NCBI RefSeq assembly: GCF_007004545.3
Contig: NZ_CP045503.2
Span: 5,334,501-5,398,500 of the forward strand
Origin: Shewanella eurypsychrophilus
GTDB taxonomy: Bacteria; Pseudomonadota; Gammaproteobacteria; Enterobacterales; Shewanellaceae
Length of the DNA stretch: 64,000 nucleotides
Reading direction: 5' to 3'
Shown: piece after piece, positions 26,886-34,216 of the stretch
How the letters are laid out: each line of letters opens with the position of its first letter
Position numbering within the stretch: position 1 is the first letter of the stretch
Program-made: the position numbers and the translations under genes
The notes under the pieces: model-generated
Database searches by the model: none
What the model saw: only the letters and a program-made list of their open reading frames with translations
Told to the model about the DNA's origin: nothing

Positions 26886-27629
26886 ATGATGATGAAAAAA
26901 TTACTCGTAGCTTCGGCTATTCTTGTCACAGGGTGTGCCGTTGCCGGCGATAAGCCAGCCGATCAGCCTTGGCATAACGCCCAGCCTACGCTTTCTACAA
27001 TTAACGCACCGACCAAAGTCATGCCTATGGTGTGTAAACAAGAGCAAGCTATGGCTTATCTTAAAGAGCTTAAGTCGGGTGAAAAAGATATTTACAACAT
27101 CAAGTCAAACGATCACGGCGGCAAAGGCGCAAATGACTCTGGCTGGTTAACTTGGCGTGTTGATGACCCAAGCAACTTGATCCCATGCCCAGCAGGTGGC
27201 GCATCTGCGACTGAAGTTGGCATGTGTTGGAAAGAGCTTAACGATGAGCCAACGGTTATCGGTTTAGTGCGTGTTGCACCTGGTACTGCAGCGCCGCATT
27301 ACCATCGTGAAATGGAATGTTACTACGGTATCAGTGGTGCTGGTCTGACTTGGTCACAAGAGCGTATGCAACCATTTGGGCCTAAAGACTATATTGAGAT
27401 CCCAAGTAAAGCGATGCACTACACGCCTAACACATTTGACGACCAAGACTTGATCTACATGTACTGGTTCCCACTCGATGGCAAGTTCTCAACCTTCAAG
27501 TACCAGTGGCCACAAGATGTAGGTCCAGGTGAGCAGCTGATGTTTGATTTCATTCCATACACTAACTCTAAACTTGTCCGTTCAGGCAACGGTGGTTACG
27601 GGTGGGATGTGGTTCAAAAATCTAAGTAA
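26886..27629 (+). CDS. Exported cupin with DMSP-lyase-like metal motif, first copy
   Basis: The protein has 247 residues and a signal peptide (near VAGDK), with a lipobox-like VTGC (Cys17) as an alternative. The cupin domain shows HYHREMECYYGISG (near 137-151), fitting HxHxxxExYxxxxG, and the second motif IEIPSKAMHYTPN (His near 178). These provide the metal-binding His-His-Glu-His set, and the tyrosine matches that described for DddL/DddQ/DddW cupins. It is not DddY, which is larger and of different sequence. Three ATG codons in a row follow AAGGA; the third has normal spacing. A lyase making the acid that the neighbouring reductase uses is the idea; other cupin reactions are possible. Confidence 0.72.
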   Translation: MMMKKLLVASAILVTGCAVAGDKPADQPWHNAQPTLSTINAPTKVMPMVCKQEQAMAYLKELKSGEKDIYNIKSNDHGGKGANDSGWLTWRVDDPSNLIPCPAGGASATEVGMCWKELNDEPTVIGLVRVAPGTAAPHYHREMECYYGISGAGLTWSQERMQPFGPKDYIEIPSKAMHYTPNTFDDQDLIYMYWFPLDGKFSTFKYQWPQDVGPGEQLMFDFIPYTNSKLVRSGNGGYGWDVVQKSK

Positions 27630-27651
27630 TCAAACTTAACTCTAGAGAGTG

Positions 27652-27670
27652 AGGCCAGCTCAGCTGGCCT
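27652..27670. other. Palindrome between cupin and DUF3299 genes
   Basis: AGGCCAGCT-C-AGCTGGCCT is a perfect inverted repeat 22 bases after the cupin stop and just before the start of the next gene. No T run follows. It might be a weak terminator or an RNA element. Confidence 0.4.
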
Positions 27671-27681
27671 TATCAAATACT

Positions 27682-28155
27682 ATGAAAACACTAATTTTGG
27701 CTCTTAGCTTACTCTTTAGCCCAGCCCTTTTAGCCGAAGAGGCGATATCGATCCTTTGGAATAACTTGGCTCCAGGGTCTGCTGGCTTAGCGGTAGAAAC
27801 CAATGTCAATCTAGAGCTTGATGGTAAAAAAGTGATTATCCCGGGTTTCGTGGTGCCACTAGATGGCCAAAAAAGTGGCTATACCAAGCACTTCTTATTA
27901 ACGCCACAACAGGGCGCCAGTGTCCACACACGGCCTTCCCCGCCAAACCAATTGATCCATGTCGCGTTCGATGTCCCCATCAAGATACCCGATCTGCAAC
28001 AACCTATGTATATCGCCGGGATCTTGAGCGTGAAGAGTGAACAGGCAGGTTTTGCAAAAACTGGTTACCAGATGAAAGGCATCGAAGCTATCGCGTATCC
28101 GGTGCAAGTCAGCATGCCAAATGCAAGCCATAGAGCACCGACACGAATTCGTTAA
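27682..28155 (+). CDS. DUF3299 family periplasmic protein
   Basis: From ATG 27682 the product is about 157 residues with a signal peptide (LLFSPALLAEE). The open frame extends 11 codons upstream from a GTG, but the signal peptide favours ATG 27682. The core IPGFVVPLDG and HTRPSPPNQLIHV match the DUF3299 family, in which the second segment usually has a cysteine-containing ACIHVPPPPPNQ; here the cysteine is replaced (ASVHTR). The family has no settled function, though relatives are often found near metal or redox genes. It sits between the cupin and porin genes of the island. Confidence 0.65.
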   Translation: MKTLILALSLLFSPALLAEEAISILWNNLAPGSAGLAVETNVNLELDGKKVIIPGFVVPLDGQKSGYTKHFLLTPQQGASVHTRPSPPNQLIHVAFDVPIKIPDLQQPMYIAGILSVKSEQAGFAKTGYQMKGIEAIAYPVQVSMPNASHRAPTRIR

Positions 28156-28178
28156 GTCACAAATAAAATACAAAGGTA

Positions 28179-29321
28179 ATGATGATGAACAAGACACTCT
28201 TTGCGCTTTCAGCCCTATTTGCTGCGATAACAATGACAGGCATAACAGCGCCTGTCATGGCCGATACTCAATCTGAAAATGGTATCAATATCGGCGGCGC
28301 GGTACGTGTTAACTACGCCTATAAGGATTATAGCGAAGCCTCTAAAGACAAAGGTGGTGATTTCACTTTCGATATGGCCGCGATTAAATTTAACGGTAAA
28401 CTCGATGACTGGGGCTTGGCGGCCGAATACCGTTTTACCGCCAGCACTGATTATATCAAGTACGGCTATGCCTATTACGACATGACCCCCGACTGGCAAC
28501 TACAATTTGGTATCAACAAGGTTCCCTTCGGTAACCGTGAATTTATCTCCAACAGCTTCTGGTTCGGTATTCCTTATTACTTAGGCTTCGAAGATGATCA
28601 TGACATAGGTGTTAAGGCTACCTATGAAAACAATGGTTGGCATACCGATATGGCTTTTTACAAGAGTCCTGAATATGGCCCAACTGAAAACAAGCGCTAC
28701 GCTGCTGACCTCTATTCAGGCACCATAAATGGTACCGAGTATCACAACGAAGAGACTAATCAGCTCAATCTGCGCCAGACTTATACCCTTGAACATAACG
28801 GTGGCAGTACTGAGTTAGGAGGATCGATTCAATACGGACAAATTTATAACAGTGATACTGGTAATAACGGTGACCGCTATGCCATCGCCGCCCACCTAAA
28901 CAGCAACTTTAATGGCTGGAATCTACAGCTACAGGCGATGCAATATGAATACGATGCTGCTGACGCCCTTGACCCGAATAAAATCGGCATATCAGTCGTC
29001 AGCTGGCAATATGAAATTGCCACCAAAGGCCAGGTCTATAGCGTTAACTTAGCTAAGAGCTTCCCAACCGACTGGGGTAGCTACAAGGTGTATAACGACT
29101 TTGGTTTGATGACACCCGATGTGGAAGACAGTGACTATGATGACAGTTTGCAAAATGTCACCGGCGTCGCCATTGCAGCGGGTCCGACCTATACCATGTT
29201 CGATATTATCTTAGGTAAAAACATGACCTTCTCAACCGCCAACAATGATCATGTTGGTCTACCAGAAACTGGCGATGACTGGGACCTTAGGGTCAATGTT
29301 AACTTCGGTTACTATTTCTAG
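28179..29321 (+). CDS. Outer-membrane porin-like beta-barrel, first of three paralogues
   Basis: The 380-residue protein has a signal peptide ending near APVMA and alternating beta-strand pattern, and it ends in GYYF with the C-terminal phenylalanine expected for outer-membrane barrels. It is closely related to 31791-32930 and 36163-37299; all share GINIGGAVRVNY and NNDHVGLPE. A substrate-uptake pore for the island is likely. It follows the DUF3299 gene by 23 bp and ends at a strong terminator. Its signal peptide differs from those of the other two, which are nearly identical to each other. The substrate is unknown. Confidence 0.82.
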   Translation: MMMNKTLFALSALFAAITMTGITAPVMADTQSENGINIGGAVRVNYAYKDYSEASKDKGGDFTFDMAAIKFNGKLDDWGLAAEYRFTASTDYIKYGYAYYDMTPDWQLQFGINKVPFGNREFISNSFWFGIPYYLGFEDDHDIGVKATYENNGWHTDMAFYKSPEYGPTENKRYAADLYSGTINGTEYHNEETNQLNLRQTYTLEHNGGSTELGGSIQYGQIYNSDTGNNGDRYAIAAHLNSNFNGWNLQLQAMQYEYDAADALDPNKIGISVVSWQYEIATKGQVYSVNLAKSFPTDWGSYKVYNDFGLMTPDVEDSDYDDSLQNVTGVAIAAGPTYTMFDIILGKNMTFSTANNDHVGLPETGDDWDLRVNVNFGYYF

Positions 29322-29454
29322 TCACTGTAAGAATAAGCTCTGCATTGACGCTAGAGCTTTAGGCTCAGATCTGTTCCCATCAGAGCCTAGTACCCTTGAT
29401 ATAAACTTTAGGACCGGCTCACAATTCAAGCACATCACATCGACATTTTGGTCC

Positions 29455-29483
29455 AGCCCTTGGTGAAAACCGAGGGCTTTTTC
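29455..29483 (+). terminator. Terminator after first porin gene
   Basis: AGCCCTTGGT and ACCGAGGGCT form a 10-bp stem (one G-U pair) capped by a GAAA tetraloop and followed by TTTTTC. Confidence 0.75.
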
Positions 29484-29639
29484 TATTGAGAATAAAAACT
29501 TGTGCAAACACACAAGCGGACAAACCCAGAAAATTTATTCGCGGCAGTCATCACAACACTAAACATGCAAATAAAAAACAATATAAAGCAACAATTTAGA
29601 AAATTCTAAATAATCGACTACTCTAACTCGGACAAAAAA

Positions 29640-31268
29640 ATGTTAAATCGCCTCTCTATCGTACAAAGGATCTGGTTGCTGTTAATTTTTGTGGTGATCG
29701 CGTTTATCGTAAGCTCCGGATATGAGGCCTTTAGCCAGAAATCACGGATGCTGACAGAGCGAAAAGCAGAAATTAGCAGCGTCGTTAATGCTGGAATGTC
29801 CCTGCTCAAGCGAGCACAAGAGTCTGTCGAGCGGGGAGAGATGACTCTTTCTGAGGCTCAGAAGATGGTGAAGTCTGAAATTTCTGCCATGCGATACAGA
29901 GGGCAAGACTATCTATGGATTTTTGACACCGACGCAAAACAATTGGCCCATGGCACCAGCCAGAAAGATGTGGGTAACAATCTGATTAATTTTACCGATC
30001 CTAATGGGAAAAAAGTCTATGTCGCCTTCCTCGATGTGATACGCAGAGGCGGCGAAGGTTATGTCGATTATGTGTGGACCAAGGCCGGCTCAACAACTCC
30101 CGAGCCCAAAGTCAGCTTTGTTAAGTTATACCAGCCCTGGGGCTGGATATTGGCAACGGGCGTCTATACCGATGATATCGATACCGAATTTAACCAACAC
30201 ATTAAAGAAAAATTGATGTTTTTCGGCTTGCTTCTGACAATGATTTTCTTCGCATCCATGCTTGTCATTCGCTCGATCACTCGCCCGCTAAACGCTACAA
30301 CGAGCGCAATGGAAGAGATTGCTCAAGGAGATGGCGATCTAACCATCAGGCTCGCGGTATCGAGTAAGGATGAGCTGGCGCAATTGGCCACTGGATTTAA
30401 CCAGTTTGCCGAAAAGGTTCGCCAGATCATAATCGAGATGCAGCAGAGCCAGACAGTCCTGGATAGTGCCACAGGTGAGATGTCGGTGATCACTAGCCGC
30501 TCTAGAGAACTGCTTACCCAGCATCAACATGAGAACCATCAGGTCGCGACCGCTATCCACGAAATGAGTGCGACCATCACAGATGTCGCCCGCAACGCCG
30601 CCGATGCAGCAAAGTCGGTACTAATCGTTCAAGACAGGGCATCGAAAGGCAATATTCTGGTTGAGGATAACATCAGCTTCATCAATGAGCTATCCGATAC
30701 AGTTCATCAAATAGTGGCCGCAATGAATGGCATAAAGCAAGAGGCACACGACATCAGCAGTATCTTAGATGTCATTAAATCGATTGCAGATCAGACTAAT
30801 CTATTGGCACTCAATGCAGCCATAGAAGCAGCCAGAGCCGGTGAGCATGGCCGCGGTTTTGCCGTGGTCGCCGATGAGGTACGCACCTTAGCCATGCGCA
30901 CTCAGCAGTCGACACAAGATATTGAACGTATGATCCTTAGTATGCAGACTCGAGTCGAAGATGCGGTTCACACCATAGACTTAGGCAGACAAAAAGCAGA
31001 CTCGAGTGTTCAGCAGGCAAAACTCACCGCAGCAGCCTTTGGCGACATTAGCGCCGATATTGACGTGGTCGCCGATATGAATACTCAGATAGCCTCGGCA
31101 ACCGAAGAACAGAGTGTGGTAGTTGATGCCTTGCATCATAATATCGAAAATATCAGAGAGGCATTCGATGAGTCGGCTCAGGGAGCTCAGCAGATAGAGG
31201 TAGCCGGGCAACAACTGCAGGAGTTGGCTACGGATATATCATCGACGCTGGGACAGTTCAAGGTATAG
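29640..31268 (+). CDS. Methyl-accepting chemotaxis protein with single Cache domain
   Basis: The 542-residue protein has a membrane helix at about 9-28, a periplasmic sCache_2-type domain (about 30-185; GQDYLWIFDTDAKQLAHG, KLYQPWGWILATGVYTDDID), a second membrane helix (about 190-210), a HAMP domain and a full signalling domain (TNLLALNAAIEAARAGEHG). Known sCache_2 sensors often bind small carboxylic acids. Lying inside the reductase/cupin/porin island, it may steer cells toward the respiratory substrate or its source. A terminator separates it from the first porin, so it has its own promoter. Its ligand cannot be read from the sequence. Confidence 0.9.
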   Translation: MLNRLSIVQRIWLLLIFVVIAFIVSSGYEAFSQKSRMLTERKAEISSVVNAGMSLLKRAQESVERGEMTLSEAQKMVKSEISAMRYRGQDYLWIFDTDAKQLAHGTSQKDVGNNLINFTDPNGKKVYVAFLDVIRRGGEGYVDYVWTKAGSTTPEPKVSFVKLYQPWGWILATGVYTDDIDTEFNQHIKEKLMFFGLLLTMIFFASMLVIRSITRPLNATTSAMEEIAQGDGDLTIRLAVSSKDELAQLATGFNQFAEKVRQIIIEMQQSQTVLDSATGEMSVITSRSRELLTQHQHENHQVATAIHEMSATITDVARNAADAAKSVLIVQDRASKGNILVEDNISFINELSDTVHQIVAAMNGIKQEAHDISSILDVIKSIADQTNLLALNAAIEAARAGEHGRGFAVVADEVRTLAMRTQQSTQDIERMILSMQTRVEDAVHTIDLGRQKADSSVQQAKLTAAAFGDISADIDVVADMNTQIASATEEQSVVVDALHHNIENIREAFDESAQGAQQIEVAGQQLQELATDISSTLGQFKV

Positions 31269-31301
31269 GCCACAACCTGCTCAGAAAGGTACTAAAGACA
31301 G

Positions 31302-31330
31302 CCTTCGATTCGAATCGAAGGTTTTTTTAT
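31302..31330 (+). terminator. Terminator after chemoreceptor gene
   Basis: CCTTCGATTCGAATCGAAGG is a perfect 20-base palindrome followed by TTTTTTTAT. It closely resembles the terminator beside the second tetR gene (33046-33076), supporting an origin by duplication. Confidence 0.85.
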
Positions 31331-31348
31331 TTAAACCGTTTAGCCCAA

Positions 31349-31419
31349 CTATATTGACCCATAAATTTTGTAAGACCACGATAGAAGGTCTCTCTTCGGC
31401 TAACGAGAAACTCATCTCT
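31349..31419 (-). pseudogene. Remnant of a tetR gene
   Basis: This stretch aligns with the part of the second tetR gene at about 33253-33325 (shared blocks TATTG-CCCAT and AGGTCTCTCTTCG), which encodes the conserved YRHLAKLMGQYRW region. Most of the gene is gone. It is preceded by a copy of the tetR terminator and followed by a copy of the promoter region, so it marks a third, decayed module upstream of the second porin. Confidence 0.6.
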
Positions 31420-31436
31420 TCATGTCGATTGCTACA

Positions 31437-31535
31437 CAAAGGAATTATTCATGAGCTTTGTGATCCACGTCATAGAAACATTAGAGTAATAATTTGTAAC
31501 CCAATATAGAATTCATTTCACATTTTTATCGCTAA
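31437..31535. repeat. Copy of the tetR/reductase control region (repeat with 33972-34070)
   Basis: About 100 bases match 33972-34070 at roughly 80%, including TCATAGAAACATTA and TAACCCAATA. Both copies contain TGTGA-N6-TCATA, a CRP-like site. Here the downstream gene is a porin instead of a reductase, about 255 bp away. Confidence 0.65.
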
Positions 31536-31790
31536 CAAGTCTGAAGAAATACAGCGAGATAAACGAGCCTAAACGCCCCTTGAAAGAATATCGGTAACTC
31601 AGTAATTAACAATATTTAGCTCGCTCCCCCAAAAAACCAATCCTACTCTCTCAAGGTGTTAACGACTCACCTAAAGCTAAGTATAAAGCTGGTGGCTCAA
31701 GGCGTGACATATACCAAATCTCGCTCCATGTGATGTAACAGGCCTTAAAAATAGAAAATTAAAATAAACAGTAATAAGAGTAAATAGGTA

Positions 31791-32930
31791 ATGATGATGA
31801 AAAAAACCACCAAGTTCATGTTGTCGATGGTGGCAACAGCGATAGCACTCTCAAGCTCTGCAGCTTATGCAGAAACTCAGGAAGATGGCATTAACATTGG
31901 CGGCGCTGTGCGCGTCAACTACGCCTACAAAGATTACAGTGAAGAGTCTAAAAATAAAGGTGGCGATTTCACTTTTGATATGGCCGCGATTAAGTTTGAT
32001 GGTAAGAAAGGGGACTGGGGCTTAGCCGCTGAGTACCGCTTTACCTCGAGTACTGATTACATAAAATATGGGTACGGATTTTATGACATAGATCCAGAGT
32101 GGCAGCTACAACTAGGTATCACTAAGGTGCCATTTGGTAACCCTGGATTTATCTCCAATAGCTTCTGGTTCGGTATTCCTTACTACTTAGGTTTCGAAGA
32201 TGACCATGATGTGGGCGTTAAAGCCATCTATGAGAGCAATGGCTGGCAGACAGATTTAGCTTTCTTCAAAAATGCCGAATATGGTCCAACAGAAAACAAG
32301 CGTTACTCTACCGATCTATATAGCGGTACGATTGCAGCTAGTGGCATCGAGTATCACAACGAAGAGACTAACCAGTTCAACGTGCGCCAAACCTATACCA
32401 CCGAGTATGCGGGTGGCTCAACCACACTCGGTGGATCAGTGCAATATGGTCAGATCTATAACAGCAAAACCGGTAACAATGGCGACCGCTATGCTGTGGC
32501 ACTGCACCTAGACAGCAGCTATCAAGGCTGGAACTTGCAGCTACAGGCTATGCAATATGAATATGACGCTGCGGATGCTGTTGATGCAAATAAGATCGCG
32601 GTATCGGTCGTCAGCTGGCAATATGAGATAGCGTCGAAAGGTCAAGCCTATAGCGCCAACATAGCTAAAACCTTCAATACCGATTGGGGTAGCGTAAAGT
32701 GCTACAACGATTTTGGGTTAATGACGCCAGACGTTGCTGATGATTATGCCGACAGCATGCAAAACGTGACAGGTTGTGCCATCTCTGCTGGCCCAACTTA
32801 CACTATGGTTGATTTTATCATGGGCAAAAACATGACCTTCGCAACCGCTAACAATGATCATGTTGGCCTGCCTGAAATTGGCGATGATTGGGACAAACGT
32901 GTAAACGTTAGCTTTGGCTATTACTTCTAA
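31791..32930 (+). CDS. Outer-membrane porin-like beta-barrel, second paralogue
   Basis: The protein has 379 residues. Its signal peptide (KFMLSMVATAIALSSSAAYA) is nearly identical to that of the third paralogue, the body has a beta-barrel pattern and it ends in GYYF. It is an isolated gene: behind it lies the decayed tetR/promoter copy and ahead a bidirectional terminator. I infer that it is left over from a duplicated module that lost its reductase and cytochrome, yet it keeps an intact frame. Two extra residues near 185 (AASG) distinguish it. It starts with three consecutive ATG codons. Confidence 0.82.
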   Translation: MMMKKTTKFMLSMVATAIALSSSAAYAETQEDGINIGGAVRVNYAYKDYSEESKNKGGDFTFDMAAIKFDGKKGDWGLAAEYRFTSSTDYIKYGYGFYDIDPEWQLQLGITKVPFGNPGFISNSFWFGIPYYLGFEDDHDVGVKAIYESNGWQTDLAFFKNAEYGPTENKRYSTDLYSGTIAASGIEYHNEETNQFNVRQTYTTEYAGGSTTLGGSVQYGQIYNSKTGNNGDRYAVALHLDSSYQGWNLQLQAMQYEYDAADAVDANKIAVSVVSWQYEIASKGQAYSANIAKTFNTDWGSVKCYNDFGLMTPDVADDYADSMQNVTGCAISAGPTYTMVDFIMGKNMTFATANNDHVGLPEIGDDWDKRVNVSFGYYF

Positions 32931-33045
32931 AGAAGATAGATATTAGAGCGATGCCGACCCTACTTTAGCCGAGTACCCCCTAGTTAGCCTTAGGTTTAAC
33001 TTGGGTTTCAGAGCATCAGATCTAGCATATCGACAGCTTAGAACC

Positions 33046-33076
33046 AGCCTTCGACTTCAATCGAAGGCTTTTTTCT
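33046..33076. terminator. Bidirectional terminator between second porin and second tetR
   Basis: AGCCTTCGA, a 6-base loop and TCGAAGGCT are followed by TTTTTTCTTT on the plus strand. It serves convergent genes. Confidence 0.8.
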
Positions 33077-33085
33077 TTAAACTGT

Positions 33086-33877
33086 TTAGCCCGCTAACCG
33101 TACTAGCCGGCTGCATTGAGTCCCACCATTTTTGCTCGCGTTAGCGAGTGTACTACACGCGGCGCAACTCATATGGTCACGATAATGTTTATTAAAAAAT
33201 GAAATAGTCTGAGCCTCAAGAGAATCGAATAACTCTGGGGTTAAAGGTTTAACCCAGCGGTATTGGCCCATTAGTTTCGCAAGATGGCGATAACAGGTCT
33301 CTCTTCGATTAGAGAGAAATTCAGGCGCTATAAGCTGACTCTCAAATTGGGTCAAACAGCCTGTTAGATAGAAGGTGATCCCTTGAACTAACTCCTTAAC
33401 CTGCAATGGGGTCGCCTCCAGCTCACCACGCTCAACGGCAGAGTTTAACGAATCAGTAAACCAACGCCAAAATGTGTTAATACGCTTCTTAAATCGCTCA
33501 ACTTTTTCATCACTTGCCAGCTGCCAAACCATGGTATTGACTGACACTGAGCGTAATGTAAAGAAGCTCTTACTGCGCTTGATTGTCTCAAAGGTAAATA
33601 GTATCGGCAGAAGCACCTTCTCCTGTGCGGTTAACTCAGGATGCATGTCAATAAATTGTGGTAAGTGATTAGACGTAGCACTGCGTAAAAAAAGACAAAC
33701 AAGGACATCCTCTTTACGCTCAAAAAGTTTATAAAGCGTTCCGGTAGAGCAGCCAACCTCTTTTGCCAGTTGTGAAAACTTGAACGATACAACGCCTTGA
33801 GTCTCAATAAGGGACTCGGCAGCATCGAGGATCTGGTTACATCTAATGATAGATAGAGGCTCAGTTGGGCATTTCAT
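33086..33877 (-). CDS. TetR-family regulator with conserved cysteines, second copy
   Basis: The protein has about 263 residues from ATG 33877; a GTG two codons earlier is possible, but the paralogue also begins with MKCP. It has a TetR DNA-binding domain (FKFSQLAKEVGCSTGTLYKLF), a helical ligand domain and a C-terminal CAAC, plus one more cysteine near the end. It is clearly related to the regulator at 23973-24746 over the full length, with five shared cysteine positions. It is divergent from the second FAD reductase; the TATTCG-N12-CGAATA element between them is the best operator candidate. The ligand is unknown. Confidence 0.85.
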   Translation of the reverse strand: MKCPTEPLSIIRCNQILDAAESLIETQGVVSFKFSQLAKEVGCSTGTLYKLFERKEDVLVCLFLRSATSNHLPQFIDMHPELTAQEKVLLPILFTFETIKRSKSFFTLRSVSVNTMVWQLASDEKVERFKKRINTFWRWFTDSLNSAVERGELEATPLQVKELVQGITFYLTGCLTQFESQLIAPEFLSNRRETCYRHLAKLMGQYRWVKPLTPELFDSLEAQTISFFNKHYRDHMSCAACSTLANASKNGGTQCSRLVRLAG

Positions 33878-33971
33878 CGTCACGGTCTCAAAATGGGCTT
33901 GGCGTGAGTATGCTGATATGTCCTATAGCTGAATAGCACAGAAAGATGCAATAGAGATGCACTTCACAACA

Positions 33972-34070
33972 TAAAGCAATTATTAAAAGGCTTTGTGAGT
34001 CACTTCATAGAAACATTACAGCAATAATTTTTAACCCAATAAAAAATCCATTCAACATTTTTGATGCTGA
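33972..34070. repeat. Control-region repeat, partner of 31437-31535
   Basis: This segment upstream of the second FAD reductase matches the region before the second porin, including TCATAGAAACATTA and a CRP-like TGTGA-N6-TCATA (from about 33996). It lies upstream of the operator candidate. Confidence 0.6.
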
Positions 34071-34100
34071 TCACCCAGCTCTGGCTGGGTCGAGAAAACT

Positions 34101-34124
34101 TATTCGAGACTTGCTTCACGAATA
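34101..34124. promoter_or_regulatory. Operator candidate TATTCG-N12-CGAATA, reductase copy
   Basis: The arms extend to a perfect 11-base inverted repeat, AAACTTATTCG (34096-34106) and CGAATAAGTTT (34119-34129). The same arms with the same 12-base gap occur at 38565-38588. Both are followed 41 bp (centre to centre) downstream by a CRP-like site. The divergent TetR is the likely binder. Confidence 0.6.
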
Positions 34125-34146
34125 AGTTTGCCACTCAAAAAAAGCC

Positions 34147-34160
34147 GTGACTTAGTTCAC
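34147..34160. promoter_or_regulatory. CRP-like site upstream of second FAD reductase
   Basis: GTGACTTAGTTCAC has the GTGA-N6-TCAC layout of a CRP site, centred about 63 bp before the reductase start, and is followed by CTTTA as in the cupin copy. Confidence 0.5.
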
Positions 34161-34178
34161 CTTTAGCTAGGTCTATAG

Positions 34179-34208
34179 CCTCTATCTTTATCCCATTGAG
34201 TATAGAGG
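34179..34208 (+). promoter_or_regulatory. Leader hairpin covering the ribosome site of second FAD reductase
   Basis: CCTCTAT (34179-34185) pairs with ATAGAGG (34202-34208); the right arm contains the AGAGGA ribosome site for ATG 34217. The first reductase also has a leader hairpin over its start, with different sequence. Confidence 0.4.
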
Positions 34209-34216
34209 ACAGAAAA

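Noticed and set aside
26886..27629. Assigning the cupin as DddY
   Set aside because: DddY is much larger and the sequence here follows the short cupin pattern instead.
31437..31535. A small unknown RNA gene before the second porin
   Set aside because: The stretch is better explained as a copy of the tetR/reductase control region.
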